From positions 62,001 through 126,000 of the forward strand of contig NZ_BAYB01000012.1 in the NCBI RefSeq assembly GCF_000685035.1: a stretch of 64,000 nt of DNA, in the 5' to 3' direction. Both the position numbers and the translations under genes were made by a program. This document shows, piece after piece, positions 57,360 through 64,000 of this stretch; the stretch's first letter is position 1, and each line of letters begins with the position of its first letter. The notes under the pieces were generated by a model. It saw only the letters and a program-made list of their open reading frames with translations. It had not been told where the DNA came from and did not search any database. This DNA comes from Paraburkholderia ferrariae NBRC 106233. GTDB taxonomy: Bacteria > Pseudomonadota > Gammaproteobacteria > Burkholderiales > Burkholderiaceae.

Positions 57360-58679
57360 TCAGCGGTTCACGAGCTTCGCCGGCGCGGAAAGCGCAAGCA
57401 GCCCGCCCAGGATCATGAACGCCGCGAGCATGTACATCCCCGAATCGTTGGCGCCCGTCGCCTGCTTGAGCCAGCCCACGGCATAGGGGCTCAGGAAACC
57501 CGCGAGATTGCCGATCGAGTTGATGAGCGCGATGCCCGCCGCCGCGCCGGTGCCCGCGAGCCACGCGGTAGGCAGGCTCCAGAAGAGCGGCAGGGTCGTG
57601 AGGATGCCGATGGTGGCGAGCGTGAGCGCGGCCATGGCGAGCGTCGTGTCGTGCGCCCACGCCACCGAGAGCACGAGGCCGAGCGCGCCCACGGCCGCCG
57701 GAATCGCGATGTGCCAGCGCCGCTCGCGCGCGCGGTCGGCGCTCCTCGCCACCAGCACCATGCCGATCACGGCCGCGGCGAACGGTATCGCCGAGAGCAG
57801 GCCGATGGTGAGCGCGTCCTTCACGCCCGTGGCCTTGATGATGGTGGGCAGCCAGAAGCTCACGCCATAAAGCCCCATCACGAACGAGAAGTAGGTGAGG
57901 CTCATCACCAGCACGCGCGGGCTCGAAAAGACGGTGCGCAGGGGCGGGTCTTCCTTGGTGGCGTTTTCGGCGGCGATATTGCGTTCGAGCAGCGCGCGCT
58001 CCTCGCCGGAGAGCCACTTCGCGTTGCCGATGCGGTCGTCGAGCACGAGAAACACCAGCACGCCCACGATCACCGAGGGCACGCCTTCGAGCAGGAACAG
58101 CCACTGCCAGCCCTGCCAGCCGTTCATGCCGTCGAAGGACTTGAGTATCCAGCCCGAGACCGGGCCGCCCACCACGCCCGAAATGGCGATGGCGGTCATG
58201 AACCACGTGGTCATGCGCCCGCGCCGGTGGGCCGGATACCAGTAGGTGAGGTACAGGATGATGCCGGGGAAGAAGCCCGCCTCGCACACGCCCAGCAGGA
58301 AGCGCATGACGTAGAACATGGCGGGTGTGGTGACGAACATCGTGAGCATCGAAACGAGGCCCCACGTGATCATGATGCGTGCGATCCAGACGCGTGCCCC
58401 CACGCGATGCAGGATCATATTGCTTGGCACTTCGAAAAGAAAATAGCCGATGAAGAAGATGCCGGCGCCGAAGCCGTACACCGCATCGGAGAGGTTGAGC
58501 GCCGCGCTCATCTGCAGCTTGGCGAAGCCGACGTTCACGCGGTCGAGGTAGGCGACCACGTAGCAGAGCATGAGGAGCGGAATGAGGCGCCACGCGACCT
58601 TGCGGTAGGTGGCTTCTTCGAAGGCGGACGGCGGCGTGCCGGCGCCTGCCTGCGGCGCGTGGTTTGCTGGACTGGCCAT
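57360..58679 (-). CDS. MFS transporter, anion:cation symporter family
   Basis: A 439-residue 12-helix transporter of the ACS family. Typical features are CYVVAYLDRVNVGFAKLQM in helix 1, FFIGYFLFEVPSNMILHRVGARVWIARIMITWG, FLLGVCEAGFFPGIILYLTYWYP and a central loop. The family moves organic acids such as sugar acids, tartrate, phthalate or hydroxy-acids. As the last gene of the ALDH-SDR-MFS unit it probably imports the compound oxidised by the two enzymes; the substrate is unknown. Confidence 0.9.
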   Translation of the reverse strand: MASPANHAPQAGAGTPPSAFEEATYRKVAWRLIPLLMLCYVVAYLDRVNVGFAKLQMSAALNLSDAVYGFGAGIFFIGYFLFEVPSNMILHRVGARVWIARIMITWGLVSMLTMFVTTPAMFYVMRFLLGVCEAGFFPGIILYLTYWYPAHRRGRMTTWFMTAIAISGVVGGPVSGWILKSFDGMNGWQGWQWLFLLEGVPSVIVGVLVFLVLDDRIGNAKWLSGEERALLERNIAAENATKEDPPLRTVFSSPRVLVMSLTYFSFVMGLYGVSFWLPTIIKATGVKDALTIGLLSAIPFAAAVIGMVLVARSADRARERRWHIAIPAAVGALGLVLSVAWAHDTTLAMAALTLATIGILTTLPLFWSLPTAWLAGTGAAAGIALINSIGNLAGFLSPYAVGWLKQATGANDSGMYMLAAFMILGGLLALSAPAKLVNR

Positions 58680-58775
58680 AGGGTCTCCTGTCTTTCTTGT
58701 GATGAGTGTCGGGTCGCTGGCGCGACCATTCTATCCGTGCTGCAAGATGTGTCGGAGTGGGGGGTGGCGGTCGTA

Positions 58776-59534
58776 TCAGACGCAGCGTCCGCCGTCCACT
58801 TCGATGCAGGTGCCGGTGATGAACGCGGCTTCGTCGGAGGCGAGGTAGAGGCACGCGTTCGCCACGTCCTGCGGCGTGGAAAAGCGGCCGAGCGGAATGC
58901 CCGCGATGAAGCGCTGGCGGTTCTCGGGCGTATCGGGCACGCCCATGAATTCGGCGGTGAGCCCGGTGTCGCCGATCACGGGATTCACGCAGTTCACGCG
59001 GATGCGATCGGGCCCGAGCTCGGCCGCAAGCGCCTTGCTCGCGACGATCATTGCGCCCTTGCTGCCGTTGTACCAGACGAGCCCGGGGCGCGGCCTCACC
59101 CCCGCCGTCGAGGCGATGTTGACGAACACGCCGCCGCCCTGTGTGCGAAAGTGCGGCACGAACGCCCGCACGCTCCAGTAGAGCCCCTTCACGTTGACGG
59201 CATAAACGCGGTCGAATTCGGCTTCGGTCACGTCGAGCACGGGCTTGTTGCGATGCGTGGTGCCGGCATTGTTCACGACCACCTGCACGCTGCCGAAGTC
59301 GTCGAGGGCCGCGTCGCGCAGGGCGCGCCAGTCGGCCTCGCGCGCGATGTCGCCGGCCACCGCAATGGCCTTGCCGCCCGCGAGCGCGATTTCGCTCGCC
59401 ACGCGCTGGGCGGCTTCCTCGTCGAGATCGTTGACGACCACGTTCGCGCCTTCGCGCGCATAGGTCTTCGCGATGCCTTCGCCAAAGCCCGAGCCGGCGC
59501 CGGTGACGACGGCCGTCTTGTCCTTGAGTCGCAT
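58776..59534 (-). CDS. Short-chain dehydrogenase/reductase
   Basis: A 252-residue classical SDR with the Rossmann motif TGAGSGFGEGIA (residues 11-22), NNAG (88-91), catalytic Ser142, Tyr155 and Lys159 (YNGSK) and the C-terminal ITGTCIEVDGG. Acidic Asp36/Asp38 after strand 2 suggest NAD+ preference. It lies 43 bases downstream of the aldehyde dehydrogenase gene and would oxidise an alcohol or hydroxy group of the imported substrate. Confidence 0.9.
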   Translation of the reverse strand: MRLKDKTAVVTGAGSGFGEGIAKTYAREGANVVVNDLDEEAAQRVASEIALAGGKAIAVAGDIAREADWRALRDAALDDFGSVQVVVNNAGTTHRNKPVLDVTEAEFDRVYAVNVKGLYWSVRAFVPHFRTQGGGVFVNIASTAGVRPRPGLVWYNGSKGAMIVASKALAAELGPDRIRVNCVNPVIGDTGLTAEFMGVPDTPENRQRFIAGIPLGRFSTPQDVANACLYLASDEAAFITGTCIEVDGGRCV

Positions 59535-59577
59535 GGTGTCTCCGTTTCGTTATAAGAACGTGCCGCAGAGCGCCGCC

Positions 59578-61017
59578 TCAGCCGTGGCGCAGGGCGATGG
59601 TTTTGAGCACCGTGAAGCCATAGAGGGCCTCGAAGCCTTTCTCGCGGCCGTGGCCCGATTGCCCGGTGCCGCCGAACGGCAGTTCGACGCCGCCGCCTGC
59701 GCCGTAGTTGTTGACGAACACCTGGCCCGCGCGCACGCGGCGCGCGATGCGCAGCTGGCGCGCGCCGTCGCGCGTCCACACGCCGGCCACGAGGCCGTAG
59801 GGCGTGCCGTTGGCGAGTGCGATGGCTGCGTCTTCGCCTTCGAACGGCATGGCCGCGAGCACCGGGCCGAACACTTCCTGCTGGGCGAGCCGGCTTTGCG
59901 GCGGCACGTCGCGCAGCAGGGCGGGGACTTCGTAGTAGCCCCCGCGCGGTGCGCCGGCGACAAGGCGACCTCGCGCGAGGGTGGGGATGCCTGCGCTGTG
60001 CGCTTCGTCGAGAAAGGCGCGCACGCGCTGCCGCTGCTTTTCGCTGATGAGCGGCCCGCAGTCGAGATCCGCCGGGGCGGGGCCGACCCGGAGGGCTTCG
60101 AAGGCAGCCGCGAGCCGTTCGAGCAGCGGCTCGTAGGCCGCGCGCTCGATCAGCACGCGGCTGCCTGCCGAGCAGGTCTGCCCGGCGTTCTGCACGATGG
60201 CGCCCACGAGAAAGGGCAGGGCCTGGTCGAAATCGGCGTCGGCGAAGACGATCTGCGGAGACTTGCCGCCCAGCTCCAGCGTGACCGGCACGTAGTGTTC
60301 GCCCGCCATCTGGGCGACGAGCCTGCCGGTTTGCGGCGAGCCCGTGAACGAGATGTGGTCGATGCCGGGGTGCGAGGCGAGCGCCGCACCCGCTTCGTGG
60401 CCGAGGCCCGTGACGATGTTCAGTGCGCCCGGCGGCAAGCCGGCTTCCTGCGCGAGCGCGGCGACCCGCAGGAGCGAGAGGCAGGCGTCCTCGGCGGGCT
60501 TGACGACGCACGCGTTGCCCGCGGCAAGGGCCGCGCCTGCGCTGCGGCCGAAGATCTGCATGGGGTAGTTCCAGGGCACGATGTGGCCCGTCACGCCGTG
60601 CGGCTCGCGCACGGTCAGCACGGTGTAGCCGGCCTGGTAGGGGAGCGTTTCGCCATGGAGCTTGTCGGCGGCGCCGGCGTAGAACTCGAAATAGCGCACG
60701 AGTGCGGCGGCGTCGGCGCGTGCCTGTCTGAGCGGCTTGCCGGTGTCGCGCGATTCGAGTTGCGCGAGGGCCTCCTGGTCCCGCGCGACGAGCAAGCCAA
60801 GGCGGGCGAGGACACGGCCGCGTTCGGCGGCAGAGAGGGCGCCCCAGGCGCCTTCGTAGGCGCGGCGCGCGGCGTGCACGGCGCGCTCGATGTCGGCGGC
60901 GGTGCCGCGGGCGATCCGCGCGAACGCCTCGCCATCGGAGGGGTCGATCACGGCGAGGGTTGCGCCGCTTGCCGGTGCGCACCACGCGCCGTCGATGAAG
61001 TGCTTCGCTTCGTCCAT
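59578..61017 (-). CDS. NAD(P)+-dependent aldehyde dehydrogenase
   Basis: A 479-residue ALDH-superfamily enzyme. Motifs are VPWNYPMQIFGRSAGAALAAGN, FTGSPQTG, the general base Glu248 in TLELGGKSPQ, the nucleophile Cys282 in NAGQTCSAGSR, and QEVFGPV. The family resembles betaine/gamma-aminobutyraldehyde-type ALDHs, but substrate is uncertain. ATG 61017 lies behind GCGAGGCGCAGGC; the frame is open another 32 codons without similarity. It is first in its operon and divergent from ppa. A GATAAT on the minus strand (61112-61117) is a possible -10. Confidence 0.9.
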   Translation of the reverse strand: MDEAKHFIDGAWCAPASGATLAVIDPSDGEAFARIARGTAADIERAVHAARRAYEGAWGALSAAERGRVLARLGLLVARDQEALAQLESRDTGKPLRQARADAAALVRYFEFYAGAADKLHGETLPYQAGYTVLTVREPHGVTGHIVPWNYPMQIFGRSAGAALAAGNACVVKPAEDACLSLLRVAALAQEAGLPPGALNIVTGLGHEAGAALASHPGIDHISFTGSPQTGRLVAQMAGEHYVPVTLELGGKSPQIVFADADFDQALPFLVGAIVQNAGQTCSAGSRVLIERAAYEPLLERLAAAFEALRVGPAPADLDCGPLISEKQRQRVRAFLDEAHSAGIPTLARGRLVAGAPRGGYYEVPALLRDVPPQSRLAQQEVFGPVLAAMPFEGEDAAIALANGTPYGLVAGVWTRDGARQLRIARRVRAGQVFVNNYGAGGGVELPFGGTGQSGHGREKGFEALYGFTVLKTIALRHG

Positions 61018-61184
61018 GCCTGCGCCTCGCTGCCAGGGAAAACGCAAAACGGGAAACGTCGCTGGATCGGGCCGCTGCCCGGGATGAGGGCGGAGCCGTG
61101 CCAGCCGGGCCATTATCGCGCTATTCGCAGCGTGCTACACGGGTTTGGGCGGGGCCGCAGCCGGGGGCGCCGCGCCCGATTGGC

Positions 61185-61190
61185 TATAAT
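61185..61190 (+). promoter_or_regulatory. Consensus -10 box for ppa
   Basis: A perfect TATAAT in GC-rich surroundings, about 112 bases before the ppa ATG. The -35 position is GC-rich and shows no TTGACA-like hexamer, so the promoter may rely on the strong -10. Confidence 0.55.
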
Positions 61191-61301
61191 GGCGCCATCC
61201 TCTAACGTCCGGTTTCCGCGCCGGCGCGCCTTGCCTGCAGGGTGCGCACGAAGCAGGTAGCGCGCGGATGCGCCGGTTTTCCCTTTGAACTGAGAGCGCC
61301 C

Positions 61302-61829
61302 ATGAGCTTCGCAAACGTCCCCGCCGGCAAGGATTTGCCGCAAGACTTCAACGTGATCATCGAGATCCCCGCGCAAAGCGACCCGGTGAAGTACGAAGCC
61401 GACAAGGATCTGGGCCTGCTCGTCGTCGACCGCTTCGTCGGCACGGGCATGCGCTATCCGGTCAACTACGGCTTCATCCCGCAAACGCTCTCGGGCGACG
61501 GCGACCCGGTCGACGTGCTCGTGATCACGCCGTTCCCGCTGCTGGCGGGCTCCGTGGTGCGTTCGCGCGCGCTCGGCATGCTGCAGATGACCGACGAGTC
61601 GGGCGTCGATGCCAAGCTGATCGCCGTGCCGCACGACAAGGTCTGCCCGATGACGGCCGGCATCAAGTCGCTGGACGACGTGCCCGAGTACCTGAAGGAC
61701 CAGATCAAGCACTTCTTCGAGAACTACAAGGCGCTCGAAAAGGGCAAGTGGGTCAAGATCGAGGGCTGGGTGGGCATCGACGCCGCGCACAAGGAAATCA
61801 CCGACGGCGTCGCGAACTTCAAGAAGTAA
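61302..61829 (+). CDS. ppa: Inorganic pyrophosphatase
   Basis: Family I soluble pyrophosphatase. The 175-residue protein contains [26 protein letters not shown] and the metal-binding signature DGDPVDVLV, then KLIAVPHDK and [24 protein letters not shown] 61302 gives the usual [13 protein letters not shown] start. A strong terminator follows. Confidence 0.97.
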   Translation: MSFANVPAGKDLPQDFNVIIEIPAQSDPVKYEADKDLGLLVVDRFVGTGMRYPVNYGFIPQTLSGDGDPVDVLVITPFPLLAGSVVRSRALGMLQMTDESGVDAKLIAVPHDKVCPMTAGIKSLDDVPEYLKDQIKHFFENYKALEKGKWVKIEGWVGIDAAHKEITDGVANFKK

Positions 61830-61883
61830 GCTGCGTGCCGCTTCTTGCGCGCTCGGGCGCGTGAAAAGCGGCACCGCGAACGA

Positions 61884-61919
61884 AGCCGCACGGGTTCTCC
61901 GGCCCGTGCGGCTTTTTTC
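61884..61919 (+). terminator. Rho-independent terminator after ppa, overlapping the next gene's stop codon
   Basis: An 11-bp stem (AGCCGCACGGG, 61884-61894, with its complement at 61903-61913) and six T. The T tract runs directly into the TCA that is the stop codon of the convergent GIY-YIG gene. Confidence 0.88.
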
Positions 61920-62265
61920 ATGGGGCGTCGGCCGCTTCCGGCGTTGCATCAGGGTCGGCGTCGGCTTCGATCCCGGGACCCGGCGCAGGTGCTGGCGCAG
62001 GCAGCACCGATTCGAGCGTGCGCGCCCCCGCCGCGAGGGCGCGCTTTTCCTGCGGCTTGAGCCGCTTCACCCAATACTCGGCGCGCGACGCCTCGGCCCG
62101 CCCGGCCAGCTCGAACGACGCGAGCACCTGCACCGGCTTGCGCGAGCGCGTATAGCGCGCGCCCATGCCGCTCGCATGTTGTTCGAAGCGCGCGGCGACA
62201 TCGACGGCAATGCCGGTATAGACGCTGCCGTCGTCGCATTCGAGCAGATAGAGAAACCACGGCAT
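61918..62265 (-). CDS. GIY-YIG domain protein (UPF0213/YhbQ-like)
   Basis: A 115-residue stand-alone GIY-YIG nuclease-fold protein. WFLYLLECDDGSVYTGIAVDVAARFEQHASGMGARYTRSR covers the YVY-TGI version of the motif and the catalytic arginine, and EWVKRLKPQEKRAL-type helices follow. The last 30 residues are a Pro/Ala/Asp tail encoded across the ppa terminator. An in-frame GTG at 62301 could add twelve residues. Relatives are proposed to act on DNA, but the role is unsettled. Confidence 0.82.
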   Translation of the reverse strand: MPWFLYLLECDDGSVYTGIAVDVAARFEQHASGMGARYTRSRKPVQVLASFELAGRAEASRAEYWVKRLKPQEKRALAAGARTLESVLPAPAPAPGPGIEADADPDATPEAADAP

Positions 62266-62317
62266 CAGGCGTTTTTCGGGCACGGGCGGCGAGCGGGTCA
62301 CGAAGGGTCGCGAAGGG

Positions 62318-63490
62318 TCACGAACGAAACGGATTATGCTCGTTCAGCTCGTGAACGTAGGCATGAATGTGGTTGGTTTCGCTTTCGAGAAAGCGCGCCA
62401 CCGCATCGGCGAACGCGGGATGCGCGAGCCAGTGGGCCGAGCGCGTGACGGTGGGCATGAAGCCGCGCGCCATCTTGTGCTCGCCTTGCGCGCCGCCCTC
62501 GAATACCGCCAGCCCTTCTTCGATGCAGAACTCCAGCGGCTGATAGTACGCGGCTTCGAAGTGCAGGCACGGCACGTGTTCGAGCGCGCCCCAGTAGCGC
62601 CCATATAGCGTGCCGCCCTTGCCGTTTTCCCCGCGCTGATAGACGACGAGCGAACTCGCGATCGGCTTGCCCTCGTATTCGGCGATCACGAGCAGGAGGT
62701 TCTCCGGCATCGACGCCCCGATCATGCGGAAGAAGTCGAGGTTCAGGTACGGCGTCGAAAAATGCTCGCGGTAGGTCTGCCGGTAGCAGCGGCTGAAGAA
62801 GCGCCAGTCTTCGTCGCGGATCTCTTCGCCGCGCACGCGCCGCATCGTCACGCCTGCGTCGCGCACCTTGCGCCGCTCCGCGCGAATGTTCTTGCGCTTC
62901 TTCTGCTCGAGCGTCGAAAGGAAGTCTTCGAAGTCGCGGTAGCCGTCGTTGAGCCAGTGAAACTGCACGCCTTCGCGCAGCATCATGCCGAGGTTGGTCA
63001 GCGCCTGCGCGTCTTCCTCGGTAGGGAACAGCACGTGCAGGGACGACACGTCCGCCTGCTCCGCGAACGCAAGTAGCGTGGCGGCCAGATGGCGGCGCGC
63101 GGTGGCGTCGGCGCAGATCAGCCGCGTGCCTTGCACCGGCGTGAACGGCACCGCGCACAGCAGCTTCGGGTAGTACTCGATGCCGTTGCGCTTGTACGCG
63201 TCGGCCCAGGCCCAGTCGAACACGTATTCGCCGTACGAGTGCCCCTTCAGGTACACGGGCGCTGCCGCAGCAAGGCGTCCCGTGCGCGTGTCGGTGAGGG
63301 TGACGAACTGCGGAGCCCAGCCTGCATCGGGCGTGGCGCAGTGCGTGGCGTGCAGCGCCGTGAGGAATTCGTGGCGCAAAAAGGGCGTGGGCTGCCCCTG
63401 GCGCGCGAGCAGCGCGTTCCATTCGGCTGCGTCCACCTCGGCCGGTGAGCCGAGTATGCCCGTGCGATAATCGAAATGTTCCTGTTTCAA
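62318..63490 (-). CDS. FemAB/GNAT-like protein (DUF482 family)
   Basis: A 390-residue protein of the DUF482/peptidogalycan-type acyltransferase family. It shows GSPAEVDAAEWNAL, YLKGHSYGEYVFDWAWADAYKRNGIEYYPKLLCAVPFTPVQGTR, a KKRKNIRAERRKV helix, and the GNAT-like half with LVVYQRG...TLYGRYWGALEHVPCLHFEAAYYQPLEFCIEEGL and HKMARGFMPTVTRSAHW. TTG 63490 (product starts LKQEHFDYRTG) is preferred; the frame is open to a TTG at 63595. The acceptor molecule is unknown. It is divergent from nadE. Confidence 0.8.
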   Translation of the reverse strand: MKQEHFDYRTGILGSPAEVDAAEWNALLARQGQPTPFLRHEFLTALHATHCATPDAGWAPQFVTLTDTRTGRLAAAAPVYLKGHSYGEYVFDWAWADAYKRNGIEYYPKLLCAVPFTPVQGTRLICADATARRHLAATLLAFAEQADVSSLHVLFPTEEDAQALTNLGMMLREGVQFHWLNDGYRDFEDFLSTLEQKKRKNIRAERRKVRDAGVTMRRVRGEEIRDEDWRFFSRCYRQTYREHFSTPYLNLDFFRMIGASMPENLLLVIAEYEGKPIASSLVVYQRGENGKGGTLYGRYWGALEHVPCLHFEAAYYQPLEFCIEEGLAVFEGGAQGEHKMARGFMPTVTRSAHWLAHPAFADAVARFLESETNHIHAYVHELNEHNPFRS

Positions 63491-63691
63491 CTTGCGTGCC
63501 TGTCCGATTAGGCGTGGCGCCGCGCTCCTGGCCTGCCTTGCCCGTGCATCGGCAAGCGCCGGCGGGCAGCGCGGCAAACGGTCATGGTAAAGCAAACGCC
63601 CCGAACGGGTGAGGGCCGCCGCGCCGCGCGAGCGCAGGCAGACGGCCCGCTATCGACGAAGGCCGCGCGGCGTGCCTCCAGGGTTATCGAA

Positions 63692-64000
63692 ATGAAAGAG
63701 CGCTTCTTCAATCTCTACACGCATGGCTTTGCGCGCGTGGCCGTGGGCGTGCCGCGCTGCCGCGTGGCCGACCCGGCCTTCAACGCGGGCGAAACGCTCG
63801 CGCTCGCCCGCGAGGCCGCCGAAAAAGGCGCCGCGCTCGTGGCCTTTCCGGAGCTGGGTCTCTCCGCCTATACCTGCGACGATCTCTTTCACCAGCAGGC
63901 GCTGCTCGACGCGTGCGAGCACGCGTTGCAGACGCTCGTTGCCGGGTCGGCCGCGCTGCCGCTCGCGATGATCGTCGGCCTGCCGGTGCGCGTGGGGCAG
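63692..64000 (+). CDS. nadE: Glutamine-dependent NAD+ synthase, N-terminal part (partial)
   Basis: 103 codons are visible before the window ends. The product begins MKERFFNLYTHGFARVAVGVPRCRVADPAFN and contains the nitrilase-superfamily glutamate motif VAFPELGLSAYTCDDLF, matching the N-terminal amidase domain of long NAD+ synthases. The ATG follows CCAGGGTTATCGAA; an in-frame ATG at 63584 would add 36 residues without family similarity. The synthetase domain should lie beyond the right edge. Confidence 0.85.
   Translation, partial: MKERFFNLYTHGFARVAVGVPRCRVADPAFNAGETLALAREAAEKGAALVAFPELGLSAYTCDDLFHQQALLDACEHALQTLVAGSAALPLAMIVGLPVRVGQ

Overview
This is a gene-dense, GC-rich chromosomal segment from a betaproteobacterium of the family Burkholderiaceae (Burkholderia/Paraburkholderia type). 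The evidence is gene order and family features: lptFG divergent from pepA-holC, 6S RNA between zapA and an EVE-domain gene, DUF3460-scpA-panC-panD, a hemC-hemDX-hemY operon with a fused HemD-HemX, and a phosphoenolpyruvate carboxylase with a long basic N-terminal tail. About 57 protein genes and one structured RNA are supported. I see no tRNA, rRNA, insertion sequence, phage gene or CRISPR array. The content is core metabolism and envelope biogenesis rather than an accessory island.

Layout. 1-2.8 kb: end of the sulfate-activation operon (cysD end, cysN) followed by cobA (SUMT) and, convergent, a short cbiX chelatase, which together suggest siroheme supply for sulfite reduction. 2.8-5.1 kb: lptG-lptF (LPS export permeases), divergent from pepA-holC and a DUF2486-like gene (5.2-7.6 kb). 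7.7-11.1 kb: a secreted cytochrome c, ilvD and a divergent LysR regulator. 11.3-14.9 kb: lgt, a SIMPL-domain protein, an EVE protein, 6S RNA, zapA and a zapB-like coiled-coil gene. 15-24.8 kb: cobalamin uptake and nucleotide-loop assembly (btuC, btuD, cobT, cobS, cobC facing btuF, cobD, cbiB, cobU, with cobQ divergent). Many of these genes overlap by 4-16 bases. The corrin-ring genes and a TonB-dependent receptor are not in the window.

24.8-29 kb: hotdog thioesterase, an orphan ParA-like ATPase, panD, panC, scpA and DUF3460. 29.4-35.5 kb: tamA-tamB, preceded by an unusual 12-bp tandem repeat. 35.6-41.7 kb: metG, an OmpA-type lipoprotein, apbC (Mrp), a SodC-fold lipoprotein that has lost most of its metal ligands, and dcd. 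41.8-49.2 kb: a large PLP-dependent amino-acid decarboxylase, an LprI-like secreted protein, a bestrophin-like protein, argH, and an XRE/MmyB-type regulator divergent from a methyltransferase with a palindromic operator candidate. 49.3-57.2 kb: ppc, divergent from hemC-hemDX-hemY. 57.3-61 kb: an MFS/SDR/aldehyde dehydrogenase catabolic cassette. 61.3-64 kb: ppa, a GIY-YIG protein, a FemAB/GNAT-like protein and the start of nadE.

No clearly new multi-gene system stands out. The observations most worth a second look are the degenerate SodC-like lipoprotein, the histone-H1-like tail on PPC, the tandem repeat before tamA, the structured leader before btuC, and the shared operator between the XRE regulator and the methyltransferase.
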